Positions 24,983-39,537 of a stretch of 64,000 nt of DNA are shown in pieces. Source of the stretch: Clusia tigrina. Its lineage: Eukaryota > Arthropoda > Insecta > Diptera > Clusiidae. The stretch lies in NCBI GenBank assembly GCA_920105625.2, contig CAKKTE020000165.1:1-64000 (forward strand), given 5' to 3'. The first letter of the stretch is position 1. Each line of letters opens with the position of its first letter. Both the position numbers and the translations under genes were made by a program. A model generated the notes under the pieces. That model searched no databases, was not told the DNA's origin, and saw only the letters and a list, made by a program, of their open reading frames with translations.

Positions 24983-27900
24983 TGTGAATTTTGAAGTTTC
25001 ATCAGTGTTTCATTTTATATTCATGGGTAGCACTGTTATAATCCGATATCTCAAATTGACAATAGTACCTTATTGTCACTAAATTTCAAGGTTTTATGAC
25101 GCTCCAGTAAAAAGTTACAGCATTTCAATGTTGCAAACTTTGAAAAGTATATTACGCACAGTATAAATTTCAGTGAAATTTGATGTTTCATCAGTGTTTC
25201 ACTTTTTGCTCAAGGGAAGCTCTGTTATACCGATATCTTAAACTGACAATAGTACTTTATTGTCACAAAATTTCAAGGTTTTATGACGTTCCAGTAAAAA
25301 ATTACAGCATTTCAATGTTGCAAACTGTGATAGGTATATTACGCAGAGTATAAAATTCAGTGAATTTTGAAGTTTCATCAGTGTTTCATTTTATAGTCAA
25401 GGGTAGCACTGTTATACCGATATCTCAAATTGACAATAGTACTTTATTGTCACAAAATTTCAAGGTTTAATGACGCTCCAGTAAAAAGTTACAGCATTTC
25501 AATATTGCAAACTTTGATAGGTATATTACGCACCGTATAAAAATTTGTGAATTTTGAAGTTTCATCAGTGTTTCATTTTTTATTCAAGGGTACCACTGTT
25601 ATACCGATATCTCAAATTGACAATAGTACTTTATTGTCACAAAATTTCAAGGTTTTATGACGCTTCAGTAAAAAGTTACAGCATTTCAATGTTGCAAACT
25701 TTGATAGGTATATTACGCACAGTATAAAATTAAGTGAATTTTGAAGTTTCATCAGTGTTTCATTTTATATTCATGGGTAGCACTGTTATAATACAATATC
25801 TCAAATTGACAATAGTACCTTATTGTCACTAAATTTCATGGTTTTATGACGTTCCAGTAAAAAGTTACAGCATTTCAATGTTGCCAACTGTGATAGGTAT
25901 ATTACGCACCGTATAAAAATTAGTGAATTGTGAAGTTTCATCAGTGTTTCATTTTTTATTCAAGGGTAGCATTGTTATACAGATATCTCAAATTGACAAT
26001 AAGACTTTAATGTCACAAAATTTCAACGTTTTATGATGCTCCAGCAAAAAGTTACAGCATTTCAATGTTGCAAACTTTGATAGGTATATTACGCACAGTA
26101 TAAAAGTTAGTGAATTTTGAACTTTCATCAGTGTTTCATTTTTTGCTCTAGGGAAGCTCTGTTATACCGATATCTCAAACTGACAATAGTACTTTATTGT
26201 CACAAAATTTCAAAGTTTTATGACGCTCCAGTAAAAAGTACCAGCATTTCAATTTTGCAAACTCTGATAAGTGTACTACGCACCGTATGAAAATTTGTGA
26301 ATTGTGAAGTTTCATCAGTGTTTCATTTCTTCTCAAGGGTAGCACTGTTATACCGATATCTCAAATTGACAATAGTACTTTATTGTCACAAAATTTCTAG
26401 GTCTTCTGACGCTCTAGCAAAAATTTACCGCATTTCAATGTTGCAAACTTTGAAAAGTATATTATGCACAGTATGAAAATTTGTGAATTGTGAAATTTCA
26501 TCAGTGTTTCATTTTTTACACAAGGGTACCACTGTTATACCGATATCTCAAATTGACAAGAGTACTTTATTGTCACAAAATTACAAGGTTTTATGAGGCT
26601 CCAGTAAAAAATAACAGCATTTCAATTATGCAAACTTTGATAGGTATATTACGCACAGTATAAAATTCAGTGAATTTTGATGTTTCATCAGTGTTTCACT
26701 TTTTGCTCAAGGGAAGCTCTGTTATACCGATATCTTAAACTGACAATAGAACTTTATTGTCACAAAATTTCAAGGTTTTATGACGTTCCTGTAAAAAGTT
26801 GGAGCATTTCAATATTGCAAACTTTGATAGGTATATTACGCAGAGTATAAAATTCAGTGAATATTGAAGTTTCATCAGTGTTTCATTTTATAGTCAAGGG
26901 TAGCACTGTTATACCGATATTTCAAATTGACAATAGTACTTTATTGTCACAAAATTTCTAGGTCTTATGACGCTCTAGCAAAAATTTCCCGCATTTCAAT
27001 GTTGCAAACTTTGAAAAGTATATTACGCACCGTATAAAAATTAGTGAATTTTGAAGTTTCATCAGTGTTTCATTTCTTCTCAAGGGTAGCACTGTTATAC
27101 CGATATCTCAAATTGACAATAGTACTTTATTGTCACAAAATTTCTACGTCTCTAGCAAAAATTTCCCGCACTTCAATGTTGCAAACTTTGAAAAGTATAT
27201 TACGCACAGTATAAAATTTTGTGAATTGTGAAGTTTCATCAGTGTTACATTTTTAATTCAAGGGTAGCACTTTTATACTGATATCTCAAATTAACACTAG
27301 TACTTTATTGTCACAAAATTTCAAGGTCTTATGAGGCTCCAACAAAAAGTTACAGCATTTCAATGATGCAAACTTTGATAGGTATATTACGCACAGTATA
27401 AAATTCAGTGAATTTTGAAGTTTCATCAGTGTTTCATTTTATACTCAAGGGTAGCACTGTTATACCGATATCTTAAATTGACAATAGTACTTTATTGTCA
27501 CTAAATTTCAAGATTTTATGACGTTCAAGTAAAAAGTTACAGTATTTCAATGTTCCAAACTTTGATAGGTTATATTACGCACCGTATGAAAGTTAGTGAA
27601 TTCTGAAGTTTCATCAGTGTTTCATTTTTTATTCAAGGGTACCACTCTTATACCGATATCTCAAATTGACAATAATACATTATTGCCACATAATTTCTAG
27701 GTTTAATGACGCTCCAGTAAAAAGTTACACCATTTCAATGTTGCAAACTTTGAAAAGTATATTACGCACAGTATAAAATTTTGTGAATTGTGAAGTTTCA
27801 TCAGTGTTACATTTTTAATTCAAAGGTAGCACTTTTATACTGATATCTCAAATTAACACTAGTACTTTATTGTCACAAAATTTCAAGGTTTTATGAGGCT

Positions 27901-29065
27901 CCAGCAAAAAGTTACAGCATTTCAATGATGCAAACTTTGATAGGTATATTACGCACAGTATAAAATTCAGTGAATTTTGAAGTTTCATCAGTGTTTCATT
28001 TTATACTCAAGGGTAGCACTGTTATACCGATATCTCAAATTGACAATAGTACTTTATTGTCACTAAATTTCAATGTTTTAGACGCTCCAGTAAAAAGTTA
28101 CAGCATTTCAATGTTGCAAACTTTGATAGGTATATTACGCACCGTATAAAAATTAGTGAATTTTGAAGTTTCATCAGTGTTTCATTTCTTCTCAAGGGTA
28201 GCACTGTTATACCGATATCTCAAATTAACAATAGTACTTTATTGTCACAAAATTTCTAGGTCTTCTGACGCTCTAGCAAAAATATACCGCATTTCAATGT
28301 TGCAAGCTTTGAAAAGTATATTACGCACAGTATAAAAGTTTGTGGATTTTGAAGTTGCATCAGAGTTTCATTTTTTACTCAAAGGTAGCTCTGTTACACC
28401 GATATCTCAAATTAACAATAGTACTTTATTGTCACAAAATTTCAAGGTTTTGTGAGGCTCCAGTAAAAAGTTACAGCATTTCAATGTTGCAAACTTTGAT
28501 AGGTATATTACGCACAGTATAAAATTCAGTGAATTTTGAAGTTTCATCAGTGTTTCATTTTATACTCAAGGGTAGCACTGTTATACCGATATCTCAAATT
28601 GACAGTAGTACTTTATTGTCACTAAATTTAAAGGTTTTATGACGCTCCAGTAAAAAGTGACAGGATTTCAATGTTGCAAACTTTGATAGGTATATTACAC
28701 ACCGTATAAAAATTTGTGAATTTTGAAGTTTCATCAGTGTTTCATTTCTTCTCAAGGGTAGCACTGTTATACCGATATCTCAAATTGACAATAGTACTTT
28801 ATTGTCACAAAATTTCTAGGTCTTATGACGCTCTAGCAAAAATTTACCGCATTTCAATGTTGCAAACTTTGAAAAGTATATTACGCACAGTATAAAATTT
28901 TGTGAATTGTGAAGTTTCATCAGTGTTTCATTTTTTACTCAAGGGTAGCACTGTTATACTGATATCTCAAATTAACAATAGTACTTTATTGTCACAAAAT
29001 TTCAAGGTTTTATAAGGCTCCAGTAAAAAATTACATCATATCAATGATGCAAACTTTGATAGGTA

Positions 29066-30729
29066 TGTGAATTTTGAAGTTTCATCAGTGTTTCATTTTA
29101 TATTCATGGGTAGCACTGTTATAATCCGATATCTCAAATTGACAATAGTACCTTATTGTCACTAAATTTCAAGGTTTTATGACGCTCCAGTAAAAAGTTA
29201 CAGCATTTCAATGTTGCAAACTTTGAAAAGTATATTACGCACAGTATAAATTTCAGTGAAATTTGATGTTTCATCAGTGTTTCACTTTTTGCTCAAGGGA
29301 AGCTCTGTTATACCGATATCGCAAACTGACAATAGTACTCTATTATCACAAAATTTCAAGGTTTTATGACGTTCCTGTAAAAAGTTAGAGCATTTCAATG
29401 TTGCAAACTTTGATAGGTATATTACGCAGAGTATAAAATTCAGTGAATTTTGAAGTTTCATCAGTGTTTCATTTTATAGTCAAGGGTAGCACTGTTATAC
29501 CGATATCTCAAATTGACAATAGTACTTTATTGTCACTAAATTTCAAGGTTTTATGACGCTCCAGTAAAAAGTAACAGCATTTCAATTTTGCAAACTTTGA
29601 TAGGCGTATTACGCACCGTATGAAAATTTGTGAATTGTGATGCTTCATCAGTGTTTCATTTTTTATTCAAGGGTACCACTGTTATACCGATATCTCAAAT
29701 TGACAATAGTACTTTATTGTCACAAAATTTCAAGATTTTATGAGGCTCCAGTAAAAAGTTACAGCATTTCAATGATGCAAACTTTGATAGGTATATTACG
29801 CACAGTATAAAATTCAGTGCATTTTGAAGTTTCATCAGTGTTTCATTTTATATTCATGGGTAGCACTGTTATAATACAATATCTCAAATTGACAATAGTA
29901 CCTTATTGTCACTAAATTTCATGGTTTTATGACGTTCCAGTAAAAAGTTACAGCATTTCAATGTTGCCAACTTTGATAGGTATATTACGCACCGTATAAA
30001 AATTAGTGAATTGTGAAGTTTCATCAGTGTTTCATTTTTTATTCAAGGGTAGCATTGTTATACCGATATCTCAAATTGACAATAATACTTTAATGTCACA
30101 AAATTTCAACGTTTTCTGACGCTCCAGTAAAAAGTTACAGCATTTCAATGTTGCAAACTTTGATAGGTATATTGCGCACAGTATAAAAGTTAGTGAATTT
30201 TGATGTTTCATCAGTGTTTCACTTTTTGCTCTAAGGAAGCTCTGTTATACCGATATCTTAAACTGACAATAGTACTTTATTGTCACAAAATTTCAAGGTT
30301 TTATGACGCTCCAGTAAAAAGTTACAGGATTTCAATTTTGCAAACTTTGACAGGTATATTACGCACCGTATAAAAATTTGTGAATTTTGAAGTTTCATCA
30401 GTGTTTCATTTCTTCTCAAGGGTAGCACTGTTATACCGATATCTCAAATTGACAATAGTACTTTATTGTCACAAAATTTCTAGGTCTTCTGACGCTCTAG
30501 CAAAAATTTACCGCATTTCAATGTTGCAAACTTTGAAAAGTATATTACGCACAGTATAAAATTTTGTGAATTGTGAAGTTTCATCAGTGTTTCATTTTTT
30601 ACACAAGGGTAGCACTGTTATACCGATATCTCAAATTAACAATTGTACTTTATTGTCACAAAATTACAAGGTTTTATGAGGCTCCAGTAAAAAATAACAG
30701 CATATCAATGATGCAAACTTTGATAGGTA
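29066..30729 (+). repeat. 1,664-bp 9-mer sub-HOR (block 2, first copy)
   Basis: Same delimiters and length as 23319-24982, shifted by exactly 5,747 bp. Confidence 0.83.
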
Positions 30730-32393
30730 TGTGAATTTTGAAGTTTCATCAGTGTTTCATTTTATATTCATGGGTAGCACTGTTATAATCCGATATCTCA
30801 AATTGACAATAGTACCTTATTGTCACTAAATTTCAAGGTTTTATGACGCTCCAGTAAAAAGTTACAGCATTTCAATGTTGCAAACTTTGAAAAGTATATT
30901 ACGCACAGTATAAATTTCAGTGAAATTTGATGTTTCATCAGTGTTTCACTTTTTGCTCAAGGGAAGCTCTGTTATACCGATATCTTAAACTGACAATAGT
31001 ACTCTATTGTCACAAAATTTCAAGGTTTTATGACGTTCCTGTAAAAAGTTAGAGCATTTCAATGTTGCAAACTTTGATAGGTATATTACGCAGAGTATAA
31101 AATTCAGTGAATTTTGAAGTTTCATCAGTGTTTCATTTTATAGTCAAGGGTAGCACTGTTATACCGATATCTCAAATTGACAATAGTACTTTATTGTCAC
31201 TAAATTTCAAGGTTTAATGACGCTCCAGTAAAAAGTAACAGCATTTCAATTTTGCAAACTTTGATAGGTATATTACGCACCGTATGAAAATTTGTGAATT
31301 TTGAAGTTTCATCAGTGTTTCATTTTTTATTCAAGGGTACCACTGTTATACCGATATCTCAAATTGACGATACTACTTTATTGTCACAAACTTTCAAGCT
31401 TTTATGACGCTTCAGTAAAAAGTTACAGCATTTCAATGTTGCAAACTTTGATAGGTATATTACGCACAGTATAAAATTCAGTGCATTTTGAAGTTTCATC
31501 AGTGTTTCATTTTATATTCATGGGTAGCACTGTTATAATACAATATCTCAAATTGACAATAGTACCTTATTGTCACTAAATTTCATGGTTTTATGACGTT
31601 CCAGTAAAAAGTTACAGCATTTCAATGTTGCCAACTTTGATAGGTATATTACGCACCGTATAAAAATTAGTGAATTGTGAAGTTTCATCAGTGTTTCATT
31701 TTTTATTCAAGGGTAGCATTGTTATACAGATATCTCAAATTGACAATAAGACTTTAATGTCACAAAATTTCAACGTTTTCTGACGCTCCAGCAAAAAGTT
31801 ACAGCATTTCAATGTTGCAAACTTTGATTGGTATATTGCGCACAGTATAAAAGTTAGTGAAATTTGAAGTTTCATCAGTGTTTAATTTTTTGCACAAAGG
31901 AAGCTCTGTTATACCGATATCTCTAACTGACAATAGTACTTTATTGTCACAAAATTTCAAAGTTTTAGGACGCTCCAATAAAAAGTTACAGCACTTCAAT
32001 TTTGCAAACTTTGACAGGTATATGAGGCACAGTATAAAATTTTGTGAATTTTGAAGTTTCATCAGTGTTTCATTTCTTCTCAAGGGTAGCACTGTTATAC
32101 CGATATCTCAAATTGACAATAGTACTTTATTGTCACAAAATTTCTAGGTCTTCTGACGCTCTAGCAAAAATTTACCGCATTTCAATGTTGCAAACTTTGA
32201 AAAGTATATTACGCACAGTATAAAATTTTGTGAATTGTGAAGTTTCATCAGTGTTTCATTTTTTACACAAGGGTAGCACTGTTATACCGATATCTCAAAT
32301 TAACAATTGTACTTTATTGTCACAAAATTACAAGGTTTTATGAGGCTCCAGTAAAAAATAACAGCATATCAATGATGCAAACTTTGATAGGTA
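30730..32393 (+). repeat. 1,664-bp 9-mer sub-HOR (block 2, extra copy)
   Basis: This directly tandem second copy, again exactly 1,664 bp between deletion units (30730 and 32394), accounts for the longer second HOR block. Near 31857-32054 it shares with 24446-24643 the rare gtttaattttttgcacaaag, atatctctaactgac and ggtatatgaggcac variants (offset 7,411). Confidence 0.83.
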
Positions 32394-33397
32394 TGTGAAT
32401 TTTGAAGTTTCATCAGTGTTTCATTTTATATTCATGGGTAGCACTGTTATAATCCGATATCTCAAATTGACAATAGTACCTTATTGTCACTAAATTTCAA
32501 GGTTTTATGACGCTCCAGTAAAAAGTTACAGCATTTCAATGTTGCAAACTTTGAAAAGTATATTACGCACAGTATAAATTTCAGTGAAATTTGATGTTTC
32601 ATCAGTGTTTCACTTTTTGCTCAAGGGAAGCTCTGTTATACCGATATCTTAAACTGACAATAGTACTCTATTGTCACAAAATTTCAAGGTTTTATGACGT
32701 TCCTGTAAAAAGTTAGAGCATTTCAATGTTGCAAACTTTGATAGGTATATTACGCAGAGTATAAAATTCAGTGAATTTTGAAGTTTCATCAGTGTTTCAT
32801 TTTATAGTCAAGGGTAGCACTGTTATACCGATATCTCAAATTGACAATAGTACTTTATTGTCACAAAATTTCAAGGTTTTATGACGCTCCAGTAAAAAGT
32901 TACAGCATTTCAATTTTGCAAACTTTGATAGGTGTATTACGCACCGTATGAAAATTTGTGAATTGTGAAGTTTCATCAGTGTTTCATTTTTTATTCAAGG
33001 GTACCACTGTTATACCGATATCTCAAATTGACAATAGTACTTTATTGTCACAAAATTTCAAGGTTTTATGACGCTCCAGTAAAAAGTTACAGCATTTCAA
33101 TGTTGCAAACTTTGATAGGTATATTACGCACAGTATAAAATTAAGTGAACTTTGAAGTTTCATCAGTGTTTCATTTTATATTCATGGGTAGCACTGTTAT
33201 AATACAATATCTCAAATTGACAATAGTACCTTATTGTCACTAAATTTCATGGTTTTATGACGTTCCAGTAAAAAGTTACAGCATTTCAATGTTGCCAACT
33301 TTGATAGGTATATTACGCACCGTATAAAAATTAGTGAATTGTGAAGTTTCATCAGTGTTTCATTTTTTATTCAAGGGTAGCATTGTTATACAGATAT

Positions 33398-35485
33398 CTC
33401 AAATTGACAATAAGACTTTAATGTCACAAAATTTCAACGTTTTCTGACGCTCCAGTAAAAAGTTACAGCATTTCAATGTTGCAAACTTTGATAGGTATAT
33501 TGCGCACAGTATAAAAGTTAGTGAATTTTGATGTTTCATCAGTGTTTCACTTTTTGCTCTAGGGAAGCTCTGTTATACCGATATCTTAAACTGACAATAG
33601 TACTTTATTGTCCCTAAATTTCAAGGTTTTATGACGCTCCAGTAAAAAGTTACAGGATTTCAATTTTGCAAACTTTGACAGGTATATTACGCACCGTATA
33701 AAAATTTGTGAATTTTGAAGTTTCATCAGTGTTTCATTTCTTCTCAAGGGTAGCACTGTTATACCGATATCTCAAATTGACAATAATACTTTATTGTCAC
33801 AAAATTTCTAGGTCTTCTGACGCTCTAGCAAAAATTTACCGCATTTCAATGTTGCAAACTTTGAAAAGTATATTACGCACAGTATAAAATTTTGTGAATT
33901 GTGAAGTTTCATCAGTGTTTCATTTTTTACACAAGGGTAGCACTGTTATACCGATATCTCAAATTAACAATTGTACTTTATTGTCACAAAATTACAAGGT
34001 TTTATGAGGCTGCAGTAAAAAATAACAGCATTTCAATGATGCAAACTTTGATAGGTATATTACGCACAGTATAAAATTCAGTGAATTTTGATGTTTCATC
34101 AGTGTTTCACTTTTTGCTCAAGGGAAGCTCTGTTATACCGATATCTTAAACTGACAATAGAACTTTATTGTCACAAAATTTCAAGGTTTTATGACGTTCC
34201 TGTAAAAAGTTGGAGCATTTCAATATTGCAAACTTTGATAGGTATATTACGCAGAGTATAAAATTCAGTGAATTTTGAAGTTTCATCAGTGTTTCATTTT
34301 ATAGTCAAGGGTAGCACTGTTATACCGATATTTCAAATTGACAATAGTACTTTATTGTCACAAAATTTCTAGGTCTTATGACGCTCTAGCAAAAATTTCC
34401 CGCATTTCAATGTTGCAAACTTTGAAAAGTATATTACGCACCGTATAAAAATTAGTGAATTTTGAAGTTTCATCAGTGTTTCATTTCTTCTCAAGGGTAG
34501 CACTGTTATACCGATATCTCAAATTGACAATAGTACTTTATTGTCACAAAATTTCTACGTCTTATAACGCTCTAGCAAAAATTTCCCGCATTTCAATGTT
34601 GCAAACTTTGAAAAGTATATTACGCACAGTATAAAATTTTGTGAATTGTGAAGTTTCATCAGTGTTACATTTTTAATTCAAGGGTACCACTTTTATACTG
34701 ATATCTCAAATTAACACTAGTACTTTATTGTCACAAAATTTCAAAGTTTTATGAGGCTCCAGCAAAAAGTTACAGCATTTCAATGATGCAAACTTTGATA
34801 GGTATATTACGCACAGTATAAAATTCAGTGAATTTTGAAGTTTCATCAGTGTTTCATTTTATACTCAAGGGTAGCACTGTTATACCGATATCTTAAATTG
34901 ACAATAGTACTTTATTGTCACTGAATTTCAAGATTTTATGACGTTCAAGTAAAAAGTTACAGTATTTCAATGTTCCAAACTTTGATAGGTTATATTACGC
35001 ACCGTATGAAAGTTAGTGAATTCTGAAGTTTCATCAGTGTTTCATTTTTTATTCAAGGGTACCACTCTTATACCGATATCTCAAATTGACAATAATACTT
35101 TATTGCCACATAATTTCTAGGTTTAATGACGCTCCAGTAAAAAGTTACACCATTTCAATGTTGCAAACTTTGAAAAGTATATTACGCACAGTATAAAATT
35201 TTGTGAATTGTGAAGTTTCATCAGTGTTACATTTTTAATTCAAAGGTAGCACTTTTATACTGATATCTCAAATTAACACTAGTACTTTATTGTCACAAAA
35301 TTTCAAGGTTTTATGAGGCTCCAGCAAAAAGTTACAGCATTTCAATGATGCAAACTTTGATAGGTATATTACGCACAGTATAAAATTCAGTGAATTTTGA
35401 AGTTTCATCAGTGTTTAATTTTATACTCAAGGGTAGCACTGTTATACCGATATCTCAAATTGACAATAGTACTTTATTGTCACAA
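33398..35485 (+). repeat. HOR copy 3, truncated (~2.1 kb)
   Basis: It begins with the aataagactttaatgtc unit in the same register as copies 1 and 2. It carries gttggagcatttc (34211) and caatgttccaaac (34972). It stops matching near 35485, where a tgaggctcc unit replaces the expected gttttagacgctcc unit. Confidence 0.82.
34440..35485 (+). repeat. 3,510-bp offset duplication, copy 1
   Basis: The caatgttccaaac marker (34972) and its neighbours recur 3,510 bp downstream (38482), about 19 monomers. The copies share gattttatgacgttcaag, ggttatattacgcaccg and attgccacataatttctagg. Confidence 0.75.
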
Positions 35486-35589
35486 AATTTCAAGGTTTTA
35501 TGAGGCTCCAGTAAAAAGTTACAGCATTTCAATGATGCAAACTTTGATAGGTATATTACGCACAGTATAAAATTCAGTGAATTTTGAAG

Positions 35590-38400
35590 TTTCATCAGTG
35601 TTTCATTTCTTCTCGAGGGTAGCACTGTTATACCGATATCTCAAATTGACAATAGTACTTTATTGTCACAAAATTTCTAGGTCTTATGACGCTCTAGCAA
35701 AAATTTACCGCATTTCAATGTTGCAAACTTTGAAAAGTATATTACGCACAGTATAAAATTTTGTGAATTGTGAAGTTTCATCAGTGTTTCATTTTTTACT
35801 CAAGGGTAGCACTGTTATACTGATATCTCAAATTAACAATAGTACTTTATTGTCACAAAATTTCAAGGTTTTATGAGGCTCCAGTAAAAAATTACAGCAT
35901 ATCAATGATGCAAACTTTGATAGGTATGTGAATTTTGAAGTTTCATCAGTGTTTCATTTTATATTCATGGGTAGCACTGTTATAATCCGATATCTCAAAT
36001 TGACAATAGTACCTTATTGTCACTAAATTTCAAGGTTTTATGACGCTCCAGTAAAAAGTTACAGCATTTCAATGTTGCAAACTTTGAAAAGTATATTACG
36101 CACAGTATAAATTTCAGTGAAATTTGATGTTTCATCAGTGTTTCACTTTTTGCTCAAGGGAAGCTCTGTTATACCGATATCTTAAACTGACAATAGTACT
36201 CTATTGTCACAAAATTTCATGGTTTTATGACGCTCCAGTAAAAAGTTACAGAATTTCAATGTTGCAAACTTTGATAGGTATATTACGCAGAGTATAAAAT
36301 TAAGTGAATTGTGAAGCCTCATCAGTGTTTCATTTTTTACCCAAGGGTAGCACTGTTATACCGATTTCTCAAATTGACAGTAGTACTTTATTGTCACTAA
36401 ATTTAAAGGTTTTATGACGCTCCAGTAAAAAGTGACAGGATTTCAATGTTGCAAACTTTGATAGGTATATTACACACCGTATAAAAATTTGTGAATTTTG
36501 AAGTTTCATCAGTGTTTCATTTCTTCTCAAGGGTAGCACTGTTATACCGATATCTCAAATTGACAATAGTACTTTATTGTCACAAAATTTCTAGGTCTTA
36601 TGACGCTCTAGCAAAAATTTACCGCATTTCAATGTTGCAAACTTTGATACGTATATTACGCACAGTATAAAATTAAGTGAATTGTGAACTTTCATCAGTG
36701 TTTCATTTTTTACTCAAGGGTAGCACTGTTATACCGATATCTCAAACTGACAATAGTACTTTATTGTCACAAAATTTCAAGGTTTTATGACGCTCCAGTA
36801 AAAAATTACAGCATATCAATGATGCAAACTTTGATAGGTATGTGAATTTTGAAGTTTCATCAGTGTTTCATTTTATATTCATGGGTAGCACTGTTATAAT
36901 CCGATATCTCAAATTGACAATAGTACCTTATTGTCACAAAATTTCATGGTTTCATCACGCTCTAGTAAAAAGTTACAGCATTTCAATGTTGCAAACTTTG
37001 GTACGTATATTACGCACAGTACAAAATTAAGTGAATTTTGATGTTTCATCAGTGTTTCACTTTTTGCCCAAGGGAAGCTCTGTTATACCGATATCTTAAA
37101 CTGACAATAGTACTCTATTGTCACAAAATTTCAAGGTTTTATGACGTTCCTGTAAAAAGTTAGAGCATTTCAATGTTGCAAACTTCGATAGGTATATTAC
37201 GCAGAGTATAAAATTCAGTGAATTTTGAAGTTTCATCAGTGTTTCATTTTATAGTCAAGGGTAGCACTGTTATACCGATATCTCAAATTGACAATAGTAC
37301 TTTATTGTCACTAAATTTCAAGGTTTTATGACGCTCCAGTAAAAAGTTACAGCATTTCAATATTGCAAACTTTGATAGGTATATTACGCACCGTATAAAA
37401 ATGTGTGAATTTTGAAGTTTCATCAGTGTTTCATTCTTTATTCAAGGGTACCACTCTTATACCGATATCTCAAATTGACAATAATACTTTATTGCCACAT
37501 AATTTCTAGGTTTAATGACGCTCCAGTAAAAAGTTACACCATTTCAATGTTGCAAACTTTGAAAAGTATATTACGCACAGTATAAAATTGTGTGAATTGT
37601 GAAGTTTCATCAGTGTTACATTTTTAATTCAAGGGTAGCACTTTTATACTGATATCTCAAATTAACACTAGTACTTTATTGTCACAAAATTTCAAGGTTT
37701 TATGAGGCTCCAGCAAAAAGTTACAGCATTTCAATGATGCAAACTTTGATAGGTATATTACGCACAGTATAAAATTCAGTGAATTTTGAAGTTTCATCAG
37801 TGTTTCATTTTATACTCAAGGGTAGCACTGTTATACCGTTATCTCAAATTGACAATAGTACTTTATTGTCACTGAATTTCAATGTTTTAGACGCTCCACT
37901 AAAAAGTTACAGCATTTCAATGTTGGAAACTTTGATAGGTATATTACGCACCGTATAAAAATTAGTGAATTTTGAAGTTTCATCAGTGTTTCATTTCTTC
38001 TCAAGGGTAGCACTGTTATACCGATATCTCAAATTGACAAGAGTACTTTATTGTCACAAAATTTCTAGGTCTTATGACGCTCTAGCAAAAATTTACCGCA
38101 TTTCAATGTTGCAAACTTTGAAAAGTATATTACGCACAGTATAAAATTTTGTGAATTGTGAAGTTTCATCAGTGTTACATTTTTAATTCAAGGGTAACAC
38201 TTTTATACTGATATCTCAAATTAACACTAGTACTTTATTGTCACAAAATTTCAAGGTTTTATGAGGCTCCAGCAAAAAGTTACAGCATTTCAATGATGCA
38301 AACTTTGATAGGTATATTACGCACAGTATAAAATTCAGTGAATTTTGAAGTTTCATCAGTGTTTCATTTTATACTCAAGGGTAGCACTGTTATACCGATA
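35590..38400 (+). repeat. 4,067-bp period block, copy 1
   Basis: Markers recur at exactly 4,067 bp: tctcgagggtagc (35614/39681), paired 22-bp deletion units 914 bp apart (35927 and 36841 / 39994 and 40908), taccactcttatacc (37450/41517) and tgttggaaac (37925/41992). The period is about 22 monomers, with two carrying the deletion. Confidence 0.85.
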
Positions 38401-38995
38401 TCTTAAATTGACAATAGTACTTTATTGTCACTGAATTTCAAGATTTTATGACGTTCAAGTAAAAAGTTACAGTATTTCAATGTTCCAAACTTTGATAGGT
38501 TATATTACGCACCGTATGAAAGTTAGTGAATTCTGAAGTTTCATCAGTGTTTCATTTTTTATTCAAGGGTACCACTCTTATACCGATATCTCAAATTGAC
38601 AATAATACTTTATTGCCACATAATTTCTAGGTTTAATGACGCTCCAGTAAAAAGTTACACCATTTCAATGTTGCAAACTTTGAAAAGTATATTACGCACA
38701 GTATAAAATTTTGTGAATTGTGAAGTTTCATCAGTGTTACATTTTTAATTCAAAGGTAGCACTTTTATACTGATATCTCAAATTAACACTAGTACTTTAT
38801 TGTCACAAAATTTCAAGGTTTTATGAGGCTCCAGCAAAAAGTTACAGCATTTCAATGATGCAAACTTTGATAGGTATATTACGCACAGTATAAAATTCAG
38901 TGAATTTTGAAGTTTCATCAGTGTTTAATTTTATACTCAAGGGTAGCACTGTTATACCGATATCTCAAATTGACAATAGTACTTTATTGTCACTA
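37950..38995 (+). repeat. 3,510-bp offset duplication, copy 2
   Basis: Partner of 34440-35485. After 38995 it continues with the gttttagacgctcc unit typical of the 31-mer HOR, whereas the upstream copy switches. This locates a recombination breakpoint in one of the two. Confidence 0.75.
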
Positions 38996-39537
38996 AATTT
39001 CAATGTTTTAGACGCTCCAGTAAAAAGTTACAGCATTTCAATGTTGCAAACTTTGATAGGTATATTACGCACCGTATAAAAATTAGTGAATTTTGAAGTT
39101 TCATCAGTGTTTCATTTCTTCTCAAGGGTAGCACTGTTATACCGATATCTCAAATTGACAATAGTACTTTATTGTCACAAAATTTCTAGGTCTTCTGACG
39201 CTCTAGCAAAAATATACCGCATTTCAATGTTGCAAGCTTTGAAAAGTATATTACGCACAGTATAAAATTTTGTGAATTGTGAAGTTGCATCAGTGTTTCA
39301 TTTTTTACTCAAGGGTAGCACTGTTATACCGATATCTCAAATTAACAATAGTACTTTATTGTCACAAAATTTCAAGGTTTTATGAGGCTCCAGTAAAAAG
39401 TTACAGCATTTCAATGATGCAAACTTTGATAGGTATATTACGCACAGTATAAAATTCAGTGAATTTTGAAGTTTCATCAGTGTTTCATTTTATACTCAAG
39501 GGTAGCACTGTTATACCGATATCTCAAATTGACAGTA

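Larger units (their letters stand above)
20240..25986 (+). repeat. 5,747-bp (~31-mer) HOR, copy 1
   Basis: Many rare markers recur exactly 5,747 bp downstream. They are gtgaactttcatc (20372/26119), gttggagcatttc (21053/26800), ctacgtctctagc with a 9-bp deletion (21401/27148), caatgttccaaac with ggttatatt (21805/27552), tgaagttgcatcagag (22605/28352), the 22-bp deletion unit (23319/29066), caagattttatgagg (23984/29731) and cattttgaag after cagtg (24071/29818). The length is 31 monomers minus several small deletions. Divergence is patchy: some units differ clearly between copies while neighbours are nearly identical. Confidence 0.88.
25987..33397 (+). repeat. Expanded HOR copy 2 (7,411 bp = 31-mer plus one 9-mer)
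   Basis: It matches copy 1 at 5,747 bp through about 31700, then carries one further 1,664-bp sub-block. As a result, copy 3 markers sit 7,411 bp downstream (26800 matches 34211). The difference, 7,411 - 5,747, is exactly 1,664. This is a direct footprint of gain or loss of a 9-monomer unit between HOR copies. Confidence 0.86.
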
